DNA of 64,000 bases from CAXXOK01 sp963675365 (GTDB lineage Bacteria > Bacillota > Clostridia > Christensenellales > Aristaeellaceae), in contig CAXXVA010000001.1 of the NCBI GenBank assembly GCA_963675365.2, forward strand, positions 62,001 through 126,000. Direction: 5' to 3'. A program made the translations under genes and the position numbers. Under the pieces are notes generated by a model, which saw only the letters and a list, made by a program, of their open reading frames with translations, was not told the origin of the DNA and did not search any database. Below, piece by piece: positions 49,771-60,447 of the stretch (position 1 is its first letter; every line of letters starts with the position of its first letter).

Positions 49771-52158
49771 ATGAAATTACCGATGAGCATGCTCAGAGAT
49801 TACGTGGAAATCCCCATCGCCGCCGAAGCCTACGCCCAGCGCATGATTATGACCGGCACGGCTGTGGAAAGCGTGGAACGCCCCGGCGAGGAAATCCAGA
49901 ACGTGGTCGTGGGCCGCGTGCTGACCTGCGAAAGGGTCGAAGGTACGCATCTGTCACAGTGCACCGTGGACGCCGGGCAGGAAGAACCCCTGCATATCGT
50001 CTGCGGCGCGCCTAACGTTGCCGTGGGCATCCTCGCCCCCGTCGCGCTCGACGGCGCAACGCTGCCGGGCGGCCATACCATTAAAAAAGGCAAGCTGCGC
50101 GGCATGGTCAGCGAGGGGATGCTGTGTTCCTCCACGGAGCTGAACATCACCCAGGAGATGTACCCAAGCGTCGGCGAGGAAGGGCTTTTGATTTTCCACG
50201 AAGACTACCCCGTGGGTATGGATATCAAGCCCATCGTGGGACTGGACGACGCGATTATCGACTTTGAGATTTTGGCCAACCGCCCCGACTGCATGTGCGC
50301 CTTGGGCATCGCGCGTGAGAGTGCGGCCGCATTAAACACCGATTTTCTCGCGCCCTCCACCACGGTCAAGGAATCCGGAGGCGATATCCGAAACGAGGTC
50401 AAGGTCAGCGTCCTCGATCCCGACCTTTGCCCGCGCTATACCACGCGCGTGGTGAAAAACGTGCGTATCGCCCCCTCGCCCAAGTGGCTGCGCAAGTATT
50501 TAAACGGCGCTGGGCTGCGCTCCATCAACAACATCGTGGATATTACCAACTTCGTGATGATCGAATACGGCCACCCGATGCACGCGTTTGACCTGAGCAA
50601 AGTGCGCGGACGCGAGATCATCGTGCGCCGTGCCAGGGACGGCGAACGGCTCACGACGCTGGACGACGTGGAACGCAGCTTCACCACGGACGATCTGTTG
50701 ATCTGCGACGCGGAACGCGCCACGGGCATCGGCGGCGTGATGGGCGGCGAGGAAAGCGAGATCACCGAGGCCACCCAAGAGGTGATGTTCGAGTGCGCAA
50801 GCTTCAACCGCACATCCATCCGCCTCACCAGCCGCGCCCAGGGCATGCGCACCGACGCTTCGGCGCGCTTTGAACGCGGCGTAAGCCCGCACACGACGCT
50901 GGACGCCATCAACCGCGCCTGCATGCTCGTGGATATGCTCGACGCGGGCGACGTGGTCACCGGCGTGATCGATATTTACCCCGATCCCCAGGAGATCAAG
51001 CCCGTCACCGCCAGCGTCAGCCGCATTTGCGAGCGTTCCGGCGTGGACATTCCCGCGGCGACGATGGTGGAAATCCTCGAAAAACTGCAGTTTGCCGTCA
51101 AGCTTGAAGGCGATACTCTTACCGTCACCGCGCCGCCGCACCGTTCGGATATCGAAACCGAGGCCGACGTGTGCGAGGAAGTGCTGCGCATCTACGGTTT
51201 TGAGGAAATCGGCTGCACGCCCCTGCACGGCGAGCAGACGCCTGGCGGAATCTCCCCCCGGATGAAGATGACCCGCAAGGTCGCCGGTATCCTGCACGGG
51301 ATGGGTTACATGGAGATCATGAACTTCTCCTTCCTAAGCATCGGACAGATTGAAAAGCTGAACCTGTCAGCGGACGATCCGCGCATGGATCCCCTCAAGG
51401 TCCGAAACCCCCTTGGGGAGGACAGCTCCGTCATGCGCCCGACGCTCTCGCCCGATATGCTCAAAACCCTGTCCTACAACATGAACCATTCCACGCCCTC
51501 TGTGCGCCTGTACGAAATCGCGGCGGTCTATGACAAGCACAACGTCACCAGCGAAGGCCTGCCCACCGAAACGCCGACGCTCTGCATGGGCGCCTACGGC
51601 GATGAAATGGACTTCTACGCTATGCGCGGCGCGGCCGAAGCCGTGCTGTTGTCCCGGGGCGTCGCCTATACGGTGGAACCTGCGGCCGAACCCTACCTAC
51701 ATCCCGGCCGCAGCGCGGTGCTGAAGGATGGCGATACCGTGTACGCAACCCTGGGCGAAGTGCACCCCGCCGTGCGGGACGCCTTTGATATGCCAAGCCG
51801 TGCCGTGATCGCCGAGATCGATCTGGCGCTCTTGCAAAAGGCCTCCGTACCCCTCGGGCAGCTCACCCCCCTGCCGCGCTTCCCCAGCGTTACGCGCGAC
51901 CTGGCGCTGGTCATGGAGGAATCGGTCGCCGTCGGCCCGCTGATGGCCGCCATCCGCAAGGCAGGCGGCAACCTGCTGGAAGACGCCCGGATGTTCGACG
52001 TTTACCGAAGCGAGCAGCTTGGCAAGAGTAAAAAATCCGTCGCCTTCTCCCTCATCTTCCGCGCGCCCGACCGCACCCTTACCGAACCGGATATCGTCAA
52101 AGCCATGGAAAAGATCCAGCGCAGCTGCGCCTACCAGTTCGGGGCCGTGCTTCGGTAA
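49771..52158 (+). CDS. pheT: Phenylalanyl-tRNA synthetase beta subunit
   Basis: Second subunit, 795 residues, 15 bases after pheS and in the same T-box transcript. Domains in order: N-terminal B1, EMAP-like tRNA-binding OB fold (IQNVVVGRVLTCERVEGTHLSQ, about 40-150), B3/4 editing domain (about 210-380, INNIVDITNFVMIEYGHPMHAFD), B5 (about 400-470), the inactive catalytic-like core, and the C-terminal anticodon-binding FDX-ACB (LPRFPSVTRDLALVMEE, end). Full length with no gaps. Confidence 0.97.
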   Translation: MKLPMSMLRDYVEIPIAAEAYAQRMIMTGTAVESVERPGEEIQNVVVGRVLTCERVEGTHLSQCTVDAGQEEPLHIVCGAPNVAVGILAPVALDGATLPGGHTIKKGKLRGMVSEGMLCSSTELNITQEMYPSVGEEGLLIFHEDYPVGMDIKPIVGLDDAIIDFEILANRPDCMCALGIARESAAALNTDFLAPSTTVKESGGDIRNEVKVSVLDPDLCPRYTTRVVKNVRIAPSPKWLRKYLNGAGLRSINNIVDITNFVMIEYGHPMHAFDLSKVRGREIIVRRARDGERLTTLDDVERSFTTDDLLICDAERATGIGGVMGGEESEITEATQEVMFECASFNRTSIRLTSRAQGMRTDASARFERGVSPHTTLDAINRACMLVDMLDAGDVVTGVIDIYPDPQEIKPVTASVSRICERSGVDIPAATMVEILEKLQFAVKLEGDTLTVTAPPHRSDIETEADVCEEVLRIYGFEEIGCTPLHGEQTPGGISPRMKMTRKVAGILHGMGYMEIMNFSFLSIGQIEKLNLSADDPRMDPLKVRNPLGEDSSVMRPTLSPDMLKTLSYNMNHSTPSVRLYEIAAVYDKHNVTSEGLPTETPTLCMGAYGDEMDFYAMRGAAEAVLLSRGVAYTVEPAAEPYLHPGRSAVLKDGDTVYATLGEVHPAVRDAFDMPSRAVIAEIDLALLQKASVPLGQLTPLPRFPSVTRDLALVMEESVAVGPLMAAIRKAGGNLLEDARMFDVYRSEQLGKSKKSVAFSLIFRAPDRTLTEPDIVKAMEKIQRSCAYQFGAVLR

Positions 52159-52190
52159 GCAGTTTTCATTGTTTCAAAACAGCGGGGTTC

Positions 52191-52199
52191 TGGTATACA
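52191..52199 (+). promoter_or_regulatory. Extended -10 promoter of dgt-dnaG-sigA
   Basis: TGG directly before TATACA, about 80 bases upstream of the dgt start. A hairpin TTGCAGG-ATTTT-CCCTGCAA (52222-52241) lies in the leader; no T-run follows on this strand. Confidence 0.45.
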
Positions 52200-52279
52200 A
52201 GAGCCCTGCCGTTTTATTTAATTGCAGGATTTTCCCTGCAAAAAAACGAAAGTACCTATGCATGAAGGGAGGGGCAACC

Positions 52280-53287
52280 ATGAATCTCAGAGAACAATGG
52301 GAAGAACATGAACGTTCGTATCTGTCCCCCCTCGCCATGAAAAGCGCGGACTCCAAAGGAAGGGCCAAACCCATCCCGGAATGCGAGATCCGCACGGTGT
52401 ACCAGCGCGACCGCGACCGCATCCTCCACGCCAAAAGCTTCCGGCGGCTGGTGCGCAAAACGCAGGTGTTCCTGGCTCCGCGCGGCGACCACTACCGTAC
52501 GCGGCTCACCCACACGCTGGAGGTTGCCCAGGTGGCGCGGACGCTTGCCCGCGCGCTGCGCCTGAACGAAGACCTGACCGAAGCCATCGCCTTAAGCCAC
52601 GATCTGGGCCACACGCCATTCGGGCACATCGGCGAGGCGACGCTAGACCGCCTGATGCCCGGCGGCTTCCGCCACTACGAGCAAAGCCTGCGCGTGGTGG
52701 AGGTGCTGGAAAACGACGGGCAGGGCCTGAACCTCACCTGGGAGGTGCGCGACGGCATCGCCAACCATACCGGAGACAGCAAACCGGCGACGCTTGAAGC
52801 CTGGTGCGTGAAACGCTCCGACCGCATCGCCTACTTAAACCACGACATCGACGACGCCATCCGCGGCGAGATCATCACCGCCAAAGACCTGCCCGCCGAC
52901 GTGATCAAGGTGCTGGGCAATACGCCCGGCGAGCGCATCAACACCATGGTGACCGACCTGATCCAAAACGCGCTCAAAACCGGCCAGGTCGCCATGTCGC
53001 CGAAGGTCGCCGAGGTGAGCGAGGCCCTGCGCGATTTCATGTTTGCCAACGTCTACCGCAGCGGCTGGCGCTTTGAGGAAGAAAAGCGCTGCGACTTTAT
53101 CCTGACCACTCTGTTTGATTATTACGGAGATCATCCCCGGGAGATGCCCGAGGAATACGTCCGCATTGCCGAAACCGACGGGATTGAGCGCGGCGTGTGC
53201 GACTTTTTAGCCTCCATGACCGACAGCTACAGCATTGACACCTTTAACGAGCTGTTCGTCCCCAACGTTTTCTCCGTCCGTTCCTGA
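52280..53287 (+). CDS. dgt: Deoxyguanosinetriphosphate triphosphohydrolase-like protein
   Basis: An HD-domain dNTPase that cuts dGTP (and perhaps other dNTPs) to nucleoside and triphosphate; 335 residues. Metal motif: RLTHTLEVAQVAR (His), HDLGHTPFGHIGE (HD plus His), then D in RIAYLNHDIDD. The ATG follows a GGGAGGGG site. The frame is open upstream into pheT but has no start signal there. It stands just before dnaG and sigA, as in many Clostridia, linking nucleotide pool control to replication initiation. Confidence 0.92.
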   Translation: MNLREQWEEHERSYLSPLAMKSADSKGRAKPIPECEIRTVYQRDRDRILHAKSFRRLVRKTQVFLAPRGDHYRTRLTHTLEVAQVARTLARALRLNEDLTEAIALSHDLGHTPFGHIGEATLDRLMPGGFRHYEQSLRVVEVLENDGQGLNLTWEVRDGIANHTGDSKPATLEAWCVKRSDRIAYLNHDIDDAIRGEIITAKDLPADVIKVLGNTPGERINTMVTDLIQNALKTGQVAMSPKVAEVSEALRDFMFANVYRSGWRFEEEKRCDFILTTLFDYYGDHPREMPEEYVRIAETDGIERGVCDFLASMTDSYSIDTFNELFVPNVFSVRS

Positions 53288-53375
53288 TTTTTTTCATTTA
53301 TGGCCATCTAGCGCTCCGCCTGAACCCAAGTGCAGGAGAAGCGCCGGTCGCGGCGAATAATTGTAGAGGTGCATC

Positions 53376-55127
53376 ATGAACAGATATCCATCGGCGTGGC
53401 TGGATGAACTGCGCATGCGCGCCGATATCGTGCAGATCGTATCCTCCTACGTACCGCTGAAGAAATCCGGGCACCGCTACACCGGCCTTTGCCCGTTTCA
53501 CAACGAGAAAACCCCGTCGTTCAGCGTAGACGCCCAAAAGCAGCTGTATTACTGCTTCGGTTGCAAGGCGGGCGGCAGCGTGATTCAGTTCGTGATGGAA
53601 ATCGAGCACATGAACTTCCAGGAAGCGGTGCAGTTCCTCGCCGAACAGCTGCGCATGCCGCTGCCCGAGGTGAAGAACGATCCGGGGTATGAAAAGCGCC
53701 GATCCCTCAAGGAGCGCATCTACCTGGCCAACCAGGCCGCCGCGCGCCTGTACCACCAAAACCTCTGGGACAAGCAGGGCGAGGACGTACTGAACTACTT
53801 AAAGGGCCGCGGCCTGACCGACGCGGTGATCCGGCGCTTCGGCATCGGGGCGGCGACGGGCTTCCTGCAAATCGGCGAAGCGCTTGAAAAAGAGGGCTTT
53901 ACCCAGGAGGAACTCCTGGCCGCCGGGCTGACCCGCAGCCACAAGCCCAAGCCGCAGGACATGTTCTTCCAGCGCGCGATTTTCCCCATCATCGACGCCT
54001 ACGGAAACGTGCTGGGCTTCGGCGGGCGCGCGATGGGCGACGCGAAGCCCAAGTATTTAAACACCGCCGATACCCCGGCCTTCAACAAGCGCTACCATGT
54101 GTTCGGAGCCAACCTCCTGCGCAAGGAGAAGGGCCTCAAACGGGTCATTCTGGTGGAAGGGTACATGGACGTGGTCGCGCTCTCTCAATTCGGCGTACCC
54201 GGCGTCGCGGCCACGCTTGGCACGGCGCTGACCCCGGAACAGGGGCGACTCCTTTCCCGTTTCGCCCCGGAAATCCACCTGTGCTACGACGGCGATTCGG
54301 CCGGGCAGAACGCCATCCTGCGGGGGCTTGAAGTGCTGGAAGCCCAGCATGTTAAAACCCGGGTGCTGTTTATCCCAGGCGGGCTGGACCCGGACGAGTA
54401 CATCCGCCAGTACGGAACGGACGCGTTTTTGAACCTGAAGCCCCTCTCCCCCGTCAGCTACCGGCTGCGGCGGGAAAAGGAAAAGTACGACTTAAGCCAG
54501 GAGGACGGACGCACTGAGTACGCCAAGGCCAGCGCGCGGATTTTAAAGTCCGTCCGCGAACCCGTGGAACTGGAAAACCATTTGAAGCAGCTTGCCGTTG
54601 ACACCGGCTACACGCGCGAGGTGCTTTTAAAGCAGATGGGCGCTACCAAAGAAACCCGCAATACCTACGCACCCAGGCGCTCTGACCTCCGCCGCGGCAA
54701 AGGGCCCCAACAGCCCGTGGATATGCCCGCAAGCACGGTGCTTGCGCTGCTGGCGGCGGGCAAATTGCCCAAAGACCTCGTATCTCCCCAGGATTTTGAC
54801 GACCCGGATCTAAAGCTTATCGCCGGATCGCTTTTAAAGGGTCAGACTCTGGGCGCGATGCTGGACGAAAACGCGACCGATACCCTCCGCCGGGCCGTAG
54901 GCACGATCCTCGCCATCGAGATCGACGACGAGCGCGCCATGAGCATGGCGCAGGAGTGCATTGAACAGGTCAAACGCGTAAAACTGGAAAAAGAACTAGA
55001 GGAAATCGAACGACGTTTGCAGAACTATTCCAATGAGGATCCGCAATTCAAGGCGCAGCTGCAGCGGTCCATGGACATTATGCAGCAGCTCAATGCCCTG
55101 AAGCTTTCCCGCAAAAGCCCTCTTTAA
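53376..55127 (+). CDS. dnaG: DNA primase
   Basis: Makes RNA primers for replication; 583 residues. Zinc finger: Cys39, His42, Cys60, Cys63 (LCPFHNEKTPSF ... YYCFGCKAGG). The RNA polymerase basic domain and TOPRIM follow (LVEGYMDVVALSQFG, CYDGDSAGQNAILRG). The C-terminal helicase-binding domain is helical (ERAMSMAQECIEQVKRVKLEKELEEIERRLQ). GAGGTG lies 5 bases before ATG. It is the classic macromolecular-synthesis cluster member, here preceded by dgt rather than rpsU. Confidence 0.97.
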   Translation: MNRYPSAWLDELRMRADIVQIVSSYVPLKKSGHRYTGLCPFHNEKTPSFSVDAQKQLYYCFGCKAGGSVIQFVMEIEHMNFQEAVQFLAEQLRMPLPEVKNDPGYEKRRSLKERIYLANQAAARLYHQNLWDKQGEDVLNYLKGRGLTDAVIRRFGIGAATGFLQIGEALEKEGFTQEELLAAGLTRSHKPKPQDMFFQRAIFPIIDAYGNVLGFGGRAMGDAKPKYLNTADTPAFNKRYHVFGANLLRKEKGLKRVILVEGYMDVVALSQFGVPGVAATLGTALTPEQGRLLSRFAPEIHLCYDGDSAGQNAILRGLEVLEAQHVKTRVLFIPGGLDPDEYIRQYGTDAFLNLKPLSPVSYRLRREKEKYDLSQEDGRTEYAKASARILKSVREPVELENHLKQLAVDTGYTREVLLKQMGATKETRNTYAPRRSDLRRGKGPQQPVDMPASTVLALLAAGKLPKDLVSPQDFDDPDLKLIAGSLLKGQTLGAMLDENATDTLRRAVGTILAIEIDDERAMSMAQECIEQVKRVKLEKELEEIERRLQNYSNEDPQFKAQLQRSMDIMQQLNALKLSRKSPL

Positions 55128-55145
55128 TCTCTGAAGGAGTGATTG

Positions 55146-56231
<1,086 letters not shown>

Positions 56232-56240
56232 GGGGACGAA

Positions 56241-56969
56241 ATGTCGGAAGACAGGCTATCAGGCAACACGGCTAAAATGCTGAAAACGGATAAGCGGCTT
56301 CGCGCGGCCGCCGACTGGGTGGAGCCCTGCGATATCATCGCCGATATCGGGTGCGACCACGGGCGGCTGGGCGCGATGCTGCTTTTAGAGAACCGGGCCA
56401 GGCACCTGATCGCTTCCGATATCAGTGAAAAATCCCTGCAAAAAGCCAGGCACTGCCTGCAACGCCACGGCCTGACCGGCCGGGCGGAGTTCCACGTCGC
56501 CGACGGGCTGGACGCGCTGACCCAGAAAACCGATACTATCTGTATCCTCGGCATGGGCGGCGAAACCCTCAGCGGCATTCTCCTCCGCGGGCAAGGCAAG
56601 CTTCAGGGCGCGTCGCTGGTGCTTGGCGCGCATACCAACCTGTACGTCGTCCGCAAAACGCTGCAGGCTCTGGGCTACCGCATCCAGGGCGAGCAGGTGG
56701 TACGCTCGGAAGGGCGCATGTACGTGCTCCTGCGAGCCGTACCGGGAACCGGGGACGAAGCGCCCTATACCCGCCGCGAGCTGATGCTGGGGCCCGTGTT
56801 CCTCAGGGAACGCCCCGAAGGCTGGCGGCCGTGGCTTGAGCGCAGGCGGCACTACCTGCACAAGACCGTCAGTTCCTTAAAGGCCGCAGACGCCGATACC
56901 ACTGAAAAGCGGTTCATGAAAGCACAGGAGGAGCTCCTGTACACGCTGGACGTGCTGCAAAATCTCTGA
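56241..56969 (+). CDS. trmK: tRNA (adenine22-N1)-methyltransferase
   Basis: A SAM-dependent enzyme that makes m1A22 in tRNA of Gram-positives; 242 residues. The SAM loop ADIGCDHGRLGAMLL, the acidic DIS loop and the catalytic TrmK motif ILGMGGETLSGIL are present, and a helical coiled C-terminal part follows. It begins 9 bases after sigA and is followed by the Nif3-like gene, the usual sigA-trmK-nif3 order of Bacillota. Confidence 0.93.
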   Translation: MSEDRLSGNTAKMLKTDKRLRAAADWVEPCDIIADIGCDHGRLGAMLLLENRARHLIASDISEKSLQKARHCLQRHGLTGRAEFHVADGLDALTQKTDTICILGMGGETLSGILLRGQGKLQGASLVLGAHTNLYVVRKTLQALGYRIQGEQVVRSEGRMYVLLRAVPGTGDEAPYTRRELMLGPVFLRERPEGWRPWLERRRHYLHKTVSSLKAADADTTEKRFMKAQEELLYTLDVLQNL

Positions 56970-56983
56970 AAGAGGAACGCCTG

Positions 56984-57748
56984 ATGACAGTCAACGACGT
57001 TTACGAATGGCTGAACCGCTTCGCGCCATTTGAAACGCAGGAAGAATACGACAACGCCGGGCTGGTCGCGGGCGATCCGGCCGCGCAGGTGCGCAAGGTA
57101 CTGTTTACGCTGGACGCTACAAAATTGGCCGTAGCGGAAGCCGCAAGATCCGGCGCCGAGCTGATCGTATCCCACCACCCGCTGATGTTCCATCCGGTGC
57201 AGCAGCTGCTTTACGGACAGGGCGACGGCGCGGTGCTCAAAGCCCTTGCCGCCTCCGGCGTAAGCCTCATCGCGGCGCACACCAACCTTGACCAGTGCCA
57301 GGGCGGCGTCGCCGACAGCCTGGCCGAAGCGCTGGAACTTTCGGACGTTCAAACGAACGCCGAGCATCCGTACCTTCGCGCCGGAACGCTGCAGACGCCG
57401 ATAAAGGCAAAGGAATTTCTGGACTTTATCCACCGGAAGCTGCACGCCGCCGCCCGGCTGTACGGAAACCCGGACGCAATGATCCAAACCGTCGCGGTCG
57501 TCCCGGGCGCGGGCGGCGAAGACGCGGACCATGCCCGGACGGACGCCCTGGTGACCGGCGAGATCAAACACCACGAACTGCTGGCATCCATGGACAAAGG
57601 ACTTCTGGTATTCGACGCGGGTCATTACCCTACCGAATTCCCCGGCGTCGCCGCGCTGTACAAGCGCTTTATGAAGGACGCCGCCGAAAGCGGCTGGACT
57701 GTGGAAGCGGAACTGTTTGCACAGCCGCCGGCCGTTTATACAGTGTAA
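56984..57748 (+). CDS. Nif3-like (DUF34) metal-binding protein
   Basis: A 254-residue member of the Nif3/YqfO family, proposed dinuclear-metal hydrolase or GTP cyclohydrolase I type 2-like; function unproven. Metal ligands: SHHPLMFHP (double His), HTNLDQCQGG (His, Asp) and the C-terminal GHYPTEFPG (His, Glu). The middle CutA-like insert found in longer Bacillus members is absent. It is placed between trmK and the zinc-ribbon gene. Confidence 0.9.
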   Translation: MTVNDVYEWLNRFAPFETQEEYDNAGLVAGDPAAQVRKVLFTLDATKLAVAEAARSGAELIVSHHPLMFHPVQQLLYGQGDGAVLKALAASGVSLIAAHTNLDQCQGGVADSLAEALELSDVQTNAEHPYLRAGTLQTPIKAKEFLDFIHRKLHAAARLYGNPDAMIQTVAVVPGAGGEDADHARTDALVTGEIKHHELLASMDKGLLVFDAGHYPTEFPGVAALYKRFMKDAAESGWTVEAELFAQPPAVYTV

Positions 57749-57793
57749 ACCCAGCTCCCTGGCGGGCTTTTTATAGTTTGAAGGAGGATACTC

Positions 57794-58501
57794 ATGGAAC
57801 AAATCGAGATGCTGCTTGATTTTCAGGATGCCGATATGGAGGCCGACGCGCTGGAGACGGAAATTCGCCGTTCTCCCAACCGTATCGCGCTGAAAAAGAA
57901 CCGGGATTTTCTCAGAGAGCAGCAGGACGCCGTCAAGCAGATGGAAGAGCAGATCGCTGTGATGCTGGATCGCGTTGACGTGATCAAAGAGGCCATTCAC
58001 CGGCAGGAAGAACAGCTTAAAGTTCTGCAAAAGCGCATGGCTGATACGCCGCCCGAAAATCTGGACGATACCAAGGCCATGCAGGCGGACGCGCAGACGC
58101 TTCTGCACGATATTCACGGCTACGAGACCGAGATGAAACGCATCCAGAAGGAAGCGGCCGATAACGAGCGCCGGCATAAGGAAATCGTCGTTAAATATGC
58201 CAAGGTGAAATCCGAATACGACCAGCAGAAGGTGGATTACGAAGCCGAATACACCGAGCAGATGAAAAAGCTGGACGAAAAACGCAAGGTGGCGCAGGAG
58301 AAGAGCAAGGGAATCGATCAAAAGCTCATGGAGCGCTATCAGGTGATTAAAAAGCACTCTACGCCGCCCGTAGTGAAGCTGATCAACGGCCAGTGCGGCG
58401 GCTGTTACATGAGCCTGCCGTCCGTAACGCTGCGGAATTTGAAGGCAGGTTCGGACATCATCGACTGCGAAAGCTGCGGCAGGATGATCGTACCGATGTA
58501 A
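57794..58501 (+). CDS. Coiled-coil protein with C4-type zinc ribbon
   Basis: A 235-residue protein of the family often found next to Nif3 (DUF164-like). Residues 1-180 form a long helical hairpin coiled coil (QQDAVKQMEEQIAVMLDRVD, KKLDEKRKVAQEKSK). The end is a zinc ribbon: CGGCYMSLP and CESCGRMI, two Cys pairs. Relatives are thought to bind nucleic acids. AAGGAGG is 7 bases before ATG. A weak hairpin ending in T5 lies between it and the Nif3-like gene. Confidence 0.88.
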   Translation: MEQIEMLLDFQDADMEADALETEIRRSPNRIALKKNRDFLREQQDAVKQMEEQIAVMLDRVDVIKEAIHRQEEQLKVLQKRMADTPPENLDDTKAMQADAQTLLHDIHGYETEMKRIQKEAADNERRHKEIVVKYAKVKSEYDQQKVDYEAEYTEQMKKLDEKRKVAQEKSKGIDQKLMERYQVIKKHSTPPVVKLINGQCGGCYMSLPSVTLRNLKAGSDIIDCESCGRMIVPM

Positions 58502-58519
58502 ACGAAAACAGGTGTTTAA

Positions 58520-59845
58520 ATGGATATCATTCAAATCATAGAAAAGAAAAAACTCGGCGGGGCGCTCTTGCAGCAGGAGATCGCGTTTTTTATCGCGGGC
58601 GCGACCGACGGCTCCATCCCCGACTACCAGCTTTCCGCGCTTTTAATGGCGATCCGCTTAAACGGCATGGACCGCAACGAGACCGGCTGGCTGACCCTCG
58701 CCATGGCGCACTCCGGCGACATGCTGGATCTTGCCGCCATCCGGGGCGTTCCCGTGGACAAGCATTCCACGGGCGGCGTCGCCGATACAACCACACTGAT
58801 CGTAGGCCCCCTGGTGGCGGCGTGCGGGGTTCCGGTGGCAAAGATGTCCGGCCGGGGGCTTGGGCACACCGGCGGCACGATCGATAAGCTGGAAAGCATC
58901 CCCGGATTTTCCACCGAGATGGACATGGACGCGTTCATCGCCCAGGTGAAGCGCATCGGGATCGCGGTCATCGGCCAGACGAAAGATCTGGCCCCCGCCG
59001 ACAAGGCATTGTACCTCCTGCGCGATATCACCTCGACCGTGGACAGCCTTCCGCTGATCGCCTCGAGCATCATGTCCAAAAAGCTCGCAAGCGGCGCGCA
59101 GGCGATTGTTCTGGACGTGAAGACCGGCGCGGGCGCGATTATGCATTCGCTCGAGCAGAGCATCGAGCTTGCCCAGGCAATGGTGCACATCGGCGCCGAC
59201 GCGAAACGCCATATGGTCGCCCTCGTCACCGATATGGACGAGCCCCTTGGCAGCTACGTCGGCAACGCTTTGGAGGTCAAGGAAGCCATCGACGTGCTGG
59301 CGGGCCGCGTGCAGGGGCCGCTGCTCAATGTTTCCATGGAACTCGGCGCACAGATGCTCGTTGCCGCGGGCGCGGCGGACAACGCGTTAAAAGCCAGGCA
59401 AATGCTGGACGATGCGCTCGTCTCCGGGCAGGGCATGAACAAGCTGAAAGAGCTCATCACCGCCCAGGGCGGCGATGCGGGAGTTTGCGACGATACGGGG
59501 CTGCTGCCGCAGGCGAAATTCGTCGAGAACGTACGCCTGAACGCATCGGGTTCCATCCACAGCATGGATACCCAGCGTATCGGCTACCTGGCCCAGCACA
59601 TGGGCGCGGGACGCAAAACAAAAACGGACGTGATTGACCCGTCGGTCGGCTTCATACTCCATCACCGCATCGGCGATACCGTGAACGCGGGCGACGTGAT
59701 CGCCACCGTGCATGCCCGAAGCGAGGCGGACGTTGCCCTGGCCAAAGAGGAGCTTTTGCAGGCGATCACCATTCTGCCCGAACCCGCGAAGCCTTTAAAG
59801 CTCGTACACGCGATCGTCACAGCCGACAAAATCGTTACGCTGTAA
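58520..59845 (+). CDS. pdp: Pyrimidine-nucleoside phosphorylase
   Basis: Splits thymidine, uridine or deoxyuridine with phosphate, giving base and (deoxy)ribose-1-phosphate; 441 residues. The family signature SGRGLGHTGGTIDKLESIPG is complete, with KHSTGGVADTTTLIVGPLVAACG for phosphate and the hinge typical of NP-II enzymes. The C-terminal PYNP domain (DPSVGFILHHRIGDTV) is intact. It is full length. It joins the downstream end of the sigA cluster, 18 bases after the zinc-ribbon gene. Confidence 0.95.
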   Translation: MDIIQIIEKKKLGGALLQQEIAFFIAGATDGSIPDYQLSALLMAIRLNGMDRNETGWLTLAMAHSGDMLDLAAIRGVPVDKHSTGGVADTTTLIVGPLVAACGVPVAKMSGRGLGHTGGTIDKLESIPGFSTEMDMDAFIAQVKRIGIAVIGQTKDLAPADKALYLLRDITSTVDSLPLIASSIMSKKLASGAQAIVLDVKTGAGAIMHSLEQSIELAQAMVHIGADAKRHMVALVTDMDEPLGSYVGNALEVKEAIDVLAGRVQGPLLNVSMELGAQMLVAAGAADNALKARQMLDDALVSGQGMNKLKELITAQGGDAGVCDDTGLLPQAKFVENVRLNASGSIHSMDTQRIGYLAQHMGAGRKTKTDVIDPSVGFILHHRIGDTVNAGDVIATVHARSEADVALAKEELLQAITILPEPAKPLKLVHAIVTADKIVTL

Positions 59846-59877
59846 CAGGCGCTAAACGCCTGCGGAAGGAAACCCAC

Positions 59878-60366
59878 ATGAACTGTGAAACCGAATCCCA
59901 CCCCGTATCGCATTCCCGGACCGAGCAGGTGCACATCGTCATGCCCGGCAACTGCAACCAGTATTTCCGCCTGTTCGGCGGGCAGCTGATGCACTGGATC
60001 GACACCGTGGCTGCCGTGGTGGCGCGCAGGCATTCCGGTCAGGCAATCACCACCGCGTCCATCGACAGGCTGGATTTCCTTGCCTCCGCTTCGCTCAACG
60101 ACCTAGTTGTTCTGCAGGGACGGATGCTTTTTGCCGGGCGCACCAGTATGCTGATCTCTGTGGACACCTTCGTGGAGGCCGAGCAGTGTAAAACCCGCAA
60201 GCTGGTCAACCGGGCTACGCTGACCCTGGTGGCGCTCGGCGAAGACCAAAACCCCGTACAGGTTCCGCGCCTGACCCCCGAAACAGAGAAAGAGACCGCC
60301 GATTATGCCGTTGGGGAAGCGCTGTACGCGGCTAAAAAAGCGGCGCGGAAAAATGCGGAAGCATGA
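59878..60366 (+). CDS. Hotdog-fold acyl-CoA thioesterase
   Basis: A 162-residue single hotdog-domain thioesterase of the YkhA/YciA group that hydrolyses acyl-CoA. Key stretch: MPGNCNQYFRLFGGQLMHWIDTVAAVVARRHSG (N-x-x-x-x-x-GG with the Asp) and TASIDRLDFLASASLNDLV. Substrate chain length is unknown. A small hairpin CAGGCG-CTAAA-CGCCTG lies just before its ribosome-binding site (59846-59862). It follows pdp by 32 bases. Confidence 0.88.
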   Translation: MNCETESHPVSHSRTEQVHIVMPGNCNQYFRLFGGQLMHWIDTVAAVVARRHSGQAITTASIDRLDFLASASLNDLVVLQGRMLFAGRTSMLISVDTFVEAEQCKTRKLVNRATLTLVALGEDQNPVQVPRLTPETEKETADYAVGEALYAAKKAARKNAEA

Positions 60367-60386
60367 CCGCAACCGCCTGGTTTATT

Positions 60387-60415
60387 TTGACTAAAAACGG
60401 CTGAAATGCTATATT
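60387..60415 (+). promoter_or_regulatory. Promoter of the decarboxylase beta-subunit gene
   Basis: TTGACT, 17 bases, TATATT with TGC directly before the -10. Confidence 0.72.
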
Positions 60416-60447
60416 GTTACATGAATCAAGCTTGAGGAGGAAAGGCT

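Noticed and set aside
56852..58534. A 560-codon minus-strand frame spanning trmK, nif3 and the zinc-ribbon gene.
   Set aside because: Three conserved genes occupy the other strand; this frame crosses their boundaries and has no known domain.
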